Shown in pieces: positions 5,752 to 9,235 of a stretch of 9,235 bases of DNA (position 1 is the first letter of the stretch; each line of letters opens with the position of its first letter). This DNA is from UBA6136 sp041158345 (GTDB taxonomy: Bacteria; Pseudomonadota; Gammaproteobacteria; Methylococcales; Methylococcaceae). Made by a program: the position numbers and the translations under genes. The notes under the pieces are model-generated. The model ran no database searches. It saw nothing but the letters and a program-made list of their open reading frames with translations, and was not told the DNA's origin. Location of the stretch: NCBI GenBank assembly GCA_041158345.1, contig JBEBBO010000072.1, forward strand, positions 1 to 9,235. The letters are read 5' to 3'.

Positions 5752-7566
5752 ATGGAACCCATTTCGCCTCTACCGCTGGCGTCCATTTTGGCGCGCTATC
5801 CGCGCCATGAGACGGAATTGCTGCAGATTCTTCGTGACGTGCAAGCGACCTATCGTCAGGTCTCACGCTCGGTCATGACCAAAATCGCGCACCATCTCGA
5901 GATCCCCTTTGCCCGGGTTCTCTCGGTGGTTGAGTTCTACAGCTTCCTCTCTCTGGAACCTTTGGGCCTCTATGATCTTCGACTGAGTGATTCCATCACG
6001 GATCATCTCCTCGGGAGTTTACGGCTGGCTCAAATGCTTTCTGACCGGCTGGGTGTTGAGTTTGGGAAAACGCGGGTGGATGGCCGGGTCAGCCTTTCCT
6101 TTACCTCTTGTACCGGTCTTTGCGATCAAGGGCCCGCGGGTCTGATCAATGGCAAACCCCTGACGCGTCTGGATCCTGACCGCATTGAGGCGATGGTTCA
6201 ACGCATTGAAGACGGCATCCCAGTGGATCGATGGCCTTCGGCCTGGTTTGACGTCGAGCCTCATATCTTCCAAAGAGGGCTCCTCCTTGAAGGGGAACTT
6301 CCCTCAGGAGCGGCCCTTGAGGTGCTGGAGGAAAAGGGGCGTGAAAGGGTGCTTCAGGAGCTTGAACTTTCGGGCCTTCGGGGTCGAGGCGGTGCCGGTT
6401 TCAATACAGCGTCCAAGTGGCGATTTTGCTTCGAAGGGCCTGAAGGCAGCGTCCCCGGCGATCGCTCAATTGCCCGCTATGTGGTGTGTAATGCCGACGA
6501 AGGTGAGCCTGGTACCTTCAAGGATCGAGTGATTTTGAGCGAAAAAGCCCACGAGGTGTTTGAGGGCATGACCGTCTGCGCTCGGGTCATTGGCGCCCAG
6601 CAAGGCTTCCTCTATCTTCGGGGCGAATATGCCTTCCTCAAGGTGCAGTTGGAATCGATTCTGGCCGAGCGACGTCAGCAGGGGCTTTTGGGGGCCTCGA
6701 TCCTTGGCGTGGAGGGCTTTGACTTTGATATCCGCATTCATCTTGGGGCAGGTGCTTACATTTGCGGGGAAGAATCCGCCCTGATCGAGAGCCTGGAGGG
6801 AAAGCGGGGGCATCCCCGAAATCGGCCGCCTTATCCGGTGACCGCGGGGTATCTGGGGCAGCCGACCGTGGTCAACAATGTGGAAACCTTTCAGGCGGCG
6901 GCCCGGATTACGGTGCACGGCGGCAGCTGGTTTGCTGCGGTAGGAACGCCGAAGTCCCGCGGAACCAAGATTTTGAGTGTCTCCGGCGATTGTGCCCGGC
7001 CCGGTATTTATGAAGTGCCATTCGGAAGCACGGTCAGGACGATCCTCGAATGGGTCGGAGCGGAGGACGTCATGGGCATTCAGGTGGGTGGGCCTTCGGG
7101 AACCTTCATCGGTATTCAGGAGGCGGATCGGAGGATCGCGTTTGAGGATCTCGCGACAGGGGGCTCATTCATGGTCTTTGACAGCCGCCGGGATGTTCTG
7201 GAGATTGCGCGTAACTTCATTCGGTTCTTTGCCCATGAAAGCTGCGGTTTTTGTACGCCATGTCGCGTGGGAACTTCTCTTTTGCGAAACCAATTCCAAA
7301 AAATCTGCGAGGGTCACGGAACGCCCAAGGATTTGGTCGAACTCACGGAAATCGCGCATTTGGTGCAGGGCAATAGCCATTGTGGTTTGGGGCAGACGGC
7401 CGCCAATCCGATTCTGACGACCCTCGAGCGCTTTCCGGATCTTTATCAAGAACGTCTCAAGGCCCTCCGCTTTGAGCCCGGTTTTGATCTCGACCAGTCT
7501 CTGGCCCTGGCTCGCTCCCTGACGGGGCGGGATGATGCCAAGGCACATCTCCATCAGGAGGGTTAA
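5752..7566 (+). CDS. hoxF: NAD-reducing hydrogenase diaphorase subunit HoxF (NuoE-NuoF fusion)
   Basis: This encodes 604 residues, matching the fused HoxF of Cupriavidus necator (about 600). HoxF carries FMN and the NAD(H) site and exchanges electrons with the hydrogenase module through HoxU; the complex is cytosolic. Residues 1-165 are a NuoE-like domain and residues 175-600 are NuoF-like. Visible motifs are the FMN/NAD-binding glycine-rich GLRGRGGAGFNTASKW (208-223), NADEGEPGTFKDR (247-259), GAGAYICGEESALIESLEG (332-350) and YLGQPTVVNNVETF (367-380). The [4Fe-4S] ligands are Cys498, Cys501, Cys504 and Cys544 (ESCGFCTPC, CGLG). In the NuoE-like part only the second cysteine pair, Cys120 and Cys124, is present; Ser79 and Asp84 occupy the first pair's positions. 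A weak AAGAG (5740-5744) precedes the ATG. It is followed by hoxU after four bases. Confidence 0.95.
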   Translation: MEPISPLPLASILARYPRHETELLQILRDVQATYRQVSRSVMTKIAHHLEIPFARVLSVVEFYSFLSLEPLGLYDLRLSDSITDHLLGSLRLAQMLSDRLGVEFGKTRVDGRVSLSFTSCTGLCDQGPAGLINGKPLTRLDPDRIEAMVQRIEDGIPVDRWPSAWFDVEPHIFQRGLLLEGELPSGAALEVLEEKGRERVLQELELSGLRGRGGAGFNTASKWRFCFEGPEGSVPGDRSIARYVVCNADEGEPGTFKDRVILSEKAHEVFEGMTVCARVIGAQQGFLYLRGEYAFLKVQLESILAERRQQGLLGASILGVEGFDFDIRIHLGAGAYICGEESALIESLEGKRGHPRNRPPYPVTAGYLGQPTVVNNVETFQAAARITVHGGSWFAAVGTPKSRGTKILSVSGDCARPGIYEVPFGSTVRTILEWVGAEDVMGIQVGGPSGTFIGIQEADRRIAFEDLATGGSFMVFDSRRDVLEIARNFIRFFAHESCGFCTPCRVGTSLLRNQFQKICEGHGTPKDLVELTEIAHLVQGNSHCGLGQTAANPILTTLERFPDLYQERLKALRFEPGFDLDQSLALARSLTGRDDAKAHLHQEG

Positions 7567-7570
7567 GGCC

Positions 7571-8296
7571 ATGCCGGCAAACCGTATTCGTATCGATGGA
7601 AAGGACATCCCGTTTGAGTCGGGACAGACCATCATGGAGGCCGCTCAGGCTGCCGGGGTCTATATTCCTCACCTCTGCCATCATCCTGAATTTACGCCCC
7701 ATGGCAGCTGCAAACTCTGTACGATCAAGGTCAATGGCCGGACCTGCTCGGCCTGTACCATGCCGGCAATGGCCGGGCAGGAGATCTTGAATGACACGGG
7801 CGACATAAACGCGACGCGGCTTCGAATCACCCAGATGCTCTTTGTCGAAGGGAATCATTTTTGCCCGGGATGTGAAAAATCGGGGGATTGCCAGCTTCAA
7901 GCCGTGGGCTATTTTCTCGGGATGGAGGATACGCATTTCCCCCACTTCTTTCCCCGTCGCCGGGTGGATGCATCACACCCGGAGGTGATGCTGGATCTCG
8001 ATCGCTGCATCCTCTGTGAGCTTTGCGTTCGGGCCAGCCGTGAACAGGATGGCAAATCCGTTTTCGACGTGGCGGGGCGCGGGATTGAGAGCCACCTGGT
8101 CGTCAACTCGGAGAGTGGTCTCCTGAAAGATACCCCGCTGGAGGTCACGGATCGGGCCGCACAAGTCTGTCCCGTCGGGGCGATCCTCATCAAACGGACC
8201 GCCTTTCGCCATCCCATTGGGGATCGACGCTACGATCTGGCGGACATTGCCGAGCAAGCCCTCAAAGAATCGCTTTCGGAGGGGCCTAATGACTGA
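7571..8296 (+). CDS. hoxU: NAD-reducing hydrogenase subunit HoxU (NuoG-like Fe-S protein)
   Basis: This encodes 241 residues; C. necator HoxU has about 234. HoxU wires electrons between HoxF and the hydrogenase small subunit. An N-terminal [2Fe-2S] ferredoxin domain has Cys36, Cys47, Cys50 and Cys62. The NuoG-type His-Cys cluster motif GNHFCPGCEKSGDCQLQ supplies His96, Cys98, Cys101 and Cys107. A further [4Fe-4S] motif uses Cys146, Cys149 and Cys152 (CILCELC) with Cys200 (VCPVG). The end of the protein (HPIGDRRYDL) also matches HoxU. The start is set by a strong AGGAGGG at 7556-7562, eight bases before the ATG at 7571; an upstream in-frame ATG at 7532 inside hoxF is therefore rejected. It is four bases after hoxF and overlaps hoxY by eight bases, so it is translationally coupled. 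Confidence 0.95.
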   Translation: MPANRIRIDGKDIPFESGQTIMEAAQAAGVYIPHLCHHPEFTPHGSCKLCTIKVNGRTCSACTMPAMAGQEILNDTGDINATRLRITQMLFVEGNHFCPGCEKSGDCQLQAVGYFLGMEDTHFPHFFPRRRVDASHPEVMLDLDRCILCELCVRASREQDGKSVFDVAGRGIESHLVVNSESGLLKDTPLEVTDRAAQVCPVGAILIKRTAFRHPIGDRRYDLADIAEQALKESLSEGPND

Positions 8297-8831
8297 AAAG
8301 CTCAAGGTTGCGACCACCTCCCTGGCCGGATGCTTTGGTTGCCATATGTCCTTTCTGGATATCGATGAAAAGCTGCTCGATCTCTGCGAGATCGCCGAAT
8401 TTAATCGGAGCCCCTTAACGGATATCAAGCATTGCGAAGGGGTGATAGATATCGGCTTGATTGAGGGGGGGCTTTGCAATGCAGAGAATGTCGAGACATT
8501 GCGCGAGTTTCGTGCCCACTGCCGAATCCTGGTTGCCGTTGGCGCGTGTGCAATCAATGGGGGCATTCCGGCGATGCGAAATCATATTTCGCTGAAGGCG
8601 TGTCTTGAGGAGGCGTATCTGGATGCCATTGGGGTCGAGAACCCTCAGATTCCCAGCGATCCTGAACTCCCTCTGCTGTTGGAGAAGGTGCACCCGATTC
8701 ATGAAGTCGTGACGGTCGATTATTTTCTGCCGGGTTGTCCGCCTTCAGCTGAGGTGTTTTGGTCCTTCTTGAGTGATATCGCCGAAGGCCGCGAACCGAG
8801 GCTTCCTCACGACTTGATCCGGTTCGACTAA
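8289..8831 (+). CDS. hoxY: bidirectional [NiFe] hydrogenase small subunit HoxY
   Basis: This encodes 180 residues, the short single-cluster small subunit of group 3d hydrogenases; C. necator HoxY is about 209 with a longer N-terminus. It passes electrons between the Ni-Fe site of the large subunit HoxH and HoxU. All four ligands of the proximal [4Fe-4S] cluster are present: Cys15 and Cys18 (GCFGCHMSFLD), Cys87 (VGACAINGG) and Cys150 (PGCPP). Family stretches SPLTDIKHCEGV, IGLIEGGL and HEVVTVDYFLPGCPP are also clear. There is no Tat signal and there are no medial or distal cluster motifs, as expected for a cytosolic enzyme. GGAGGGG at 8278-8284 gives a strong ribosome binding site and the ATG overlaps the end of hoxU. 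The expected hoxH does not follow. Confidence 0.95.
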   Translation: MTEKLKVATTSLAGCFGCHMSFLDIDEKLLDLCEIAEFNRSPLTDIKHCEGVIDIGLIEGGLCNAENVETLREFRAHCRILVAVGACAINGGIPAMRNHISLKACLEEAYLDAIGVENPQIPSDPELPLLLEKVHPIHEVVTVDYFLPGCPPSAEVFWSFLSDIAEGREPRLPHDLIRFD

Positions 8832-8894
8832 ATCTTAAATGGAACGGAGAGTTCGATAGACTTCGAGCCTTCGTTGACTTACGAGACGACATTC

Positions 8895-9235
8895 ATGACA
8901 CAGCTTCGTTTTGGCATCGATCTGGGGGGGACCAAGATCGAGCTTTTGGCGCTCGCACCCGAAGGTCAGGAGGTCTGGCGAGAGCGGGTGGCCACCCCTC
9001 AGGGCGATTACGAAGGCACGCTCAACGCGATAGCCGGTCTCGTCCAGCGGGCGGAAAATCAACTGGGCACGAAAGGGACTGTCGGAATTGGCGCCCCCGG
9101 GGCGGTATCGAGACGGACGGGCCGCCTTAAAAATTCGAATTCACTGTGCCTTAACGATCGTCCTCTCAGGGAAGATCTTGAAGCCAGGCTCTCTCGGCCC
9201 GTTCGGCTTGCGAACGATGCGGACTGTTTTGCACT
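8895..9235 (+). CDS. mak: ROK-family sugar kinase, Mak/fructokinase-like (partial, runs off the window)
   Basis: The first 113 codons are present. The N-terminus FGIDLGGTKIELLALAPEG carries the ROK/ASKHA phosphate-binding loop (DLGGTK, residues 9-14). TVGIGAPGAVS (62-72) and the RLKNSNSLCLNDRPL region (77-91) match the sugar-binding part, and RLANDADCF (104-112) holds the likely catalytic Asp108. The order and wording of these motifs closely resemble E. coli Mak, an ATP-dependent fructokinase, more than glucokinase or NagK. Substrate specificity cannot be proved from a third of the protein. The CxCGxxGC-type zinc motif of ROK proteins would lie beyond the window. Its ATG is 63 bases after hoxY with only a weak ribosome binding site, in the place where hoxH is usually found. 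It may be co-transcribed with hox or have its own promoter; no convincing promoter is visible in the gap. Confidence 0.85.
   Translation, partial: MTQLRFGIDLGGTKIELLALAPEGQEVWRERVATPQGDYEGTLNAIAGLVQRAENQLGTKGTVGIGAPGAVSRRTGRLKNSNSLCLNDRPLREDLEARLSRPVRLANDADCFA

Noticed and set aside
6466..6918. 150-codon minus-strand open frame (and others at 7165-7635, 7457-7945, 7973-8566)
   Set aside because: These are antisense to conserved hoxF/hoxU/hoxY coding sequence with all catalytic motifs on the plus strand; GC-rich codon use produces such frames by chance.

Overview
The window looks like a chromosomal segment of a moderately GC-rich proteobacterium, most likely a gammaproteobacterium. I infer this from the hydrogenase subunits, which resemble those of the soluble NAD-reducing hydrogenase of Cupriavidus (Ralstonia) necator, and from a Mak-type ROK kinase close in sequence to the E. 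coli enzyme. No rRNA, tRNA, CRISPR array, transposase or integrase was found.

Left part (1-2110): the 3' end of an unrecognised basic protein overlaps a 77-residue zinc-ribbon protein by an ATGA junction. A GTG-started 132-residue putative exported orphan follows. Facing these on the minus strand is a 381-residue LuxR-type transcriptional regulator with a C-terminal HTH.

Middle part (2110-5555): about 480 bases without a confident gene hold a palindromic operator-like site, a 59-base nested inverted repeat and a possible 39-codon gene. Then come two minus-strand genes. The upstream one encodes a large UPF0182/COG1615 membrane protein. The downstream one is a two-helix membrane miniprotein. 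Between them the minus-strand transcript can fold into an apparent three-way junction whose closing 9-bp stem pairs with the miniprotein's Shine-Dalgarno sequence. This is the most surprising non-coding feature seen.

Right part (5556-9235): divergent from the UPF0182 gene is a tightly coupled hoxF-hoxU-hoxY set, encoding the diaphorase module (NuoE/F fusion plus NuoG-like subunit) and the small subunit of a group 3d bidirectional [NiFe] hydrogenase. Electrons would run between NAD(H)/FMN on HoxF, the Fe-S clusters of HoxF and HoxU, the proximal cluster of HoxY, and the Ni-Fe site of HoxH. The large subunit gene hoxH, normally next after hoxY, is not there. Instead a ROK-family sugar kinase (Mak/fructokinase-like) begins 63 bases downstream and runs off the window. 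Whether hoxH lies beyond the kinase is the main open question about the operon.
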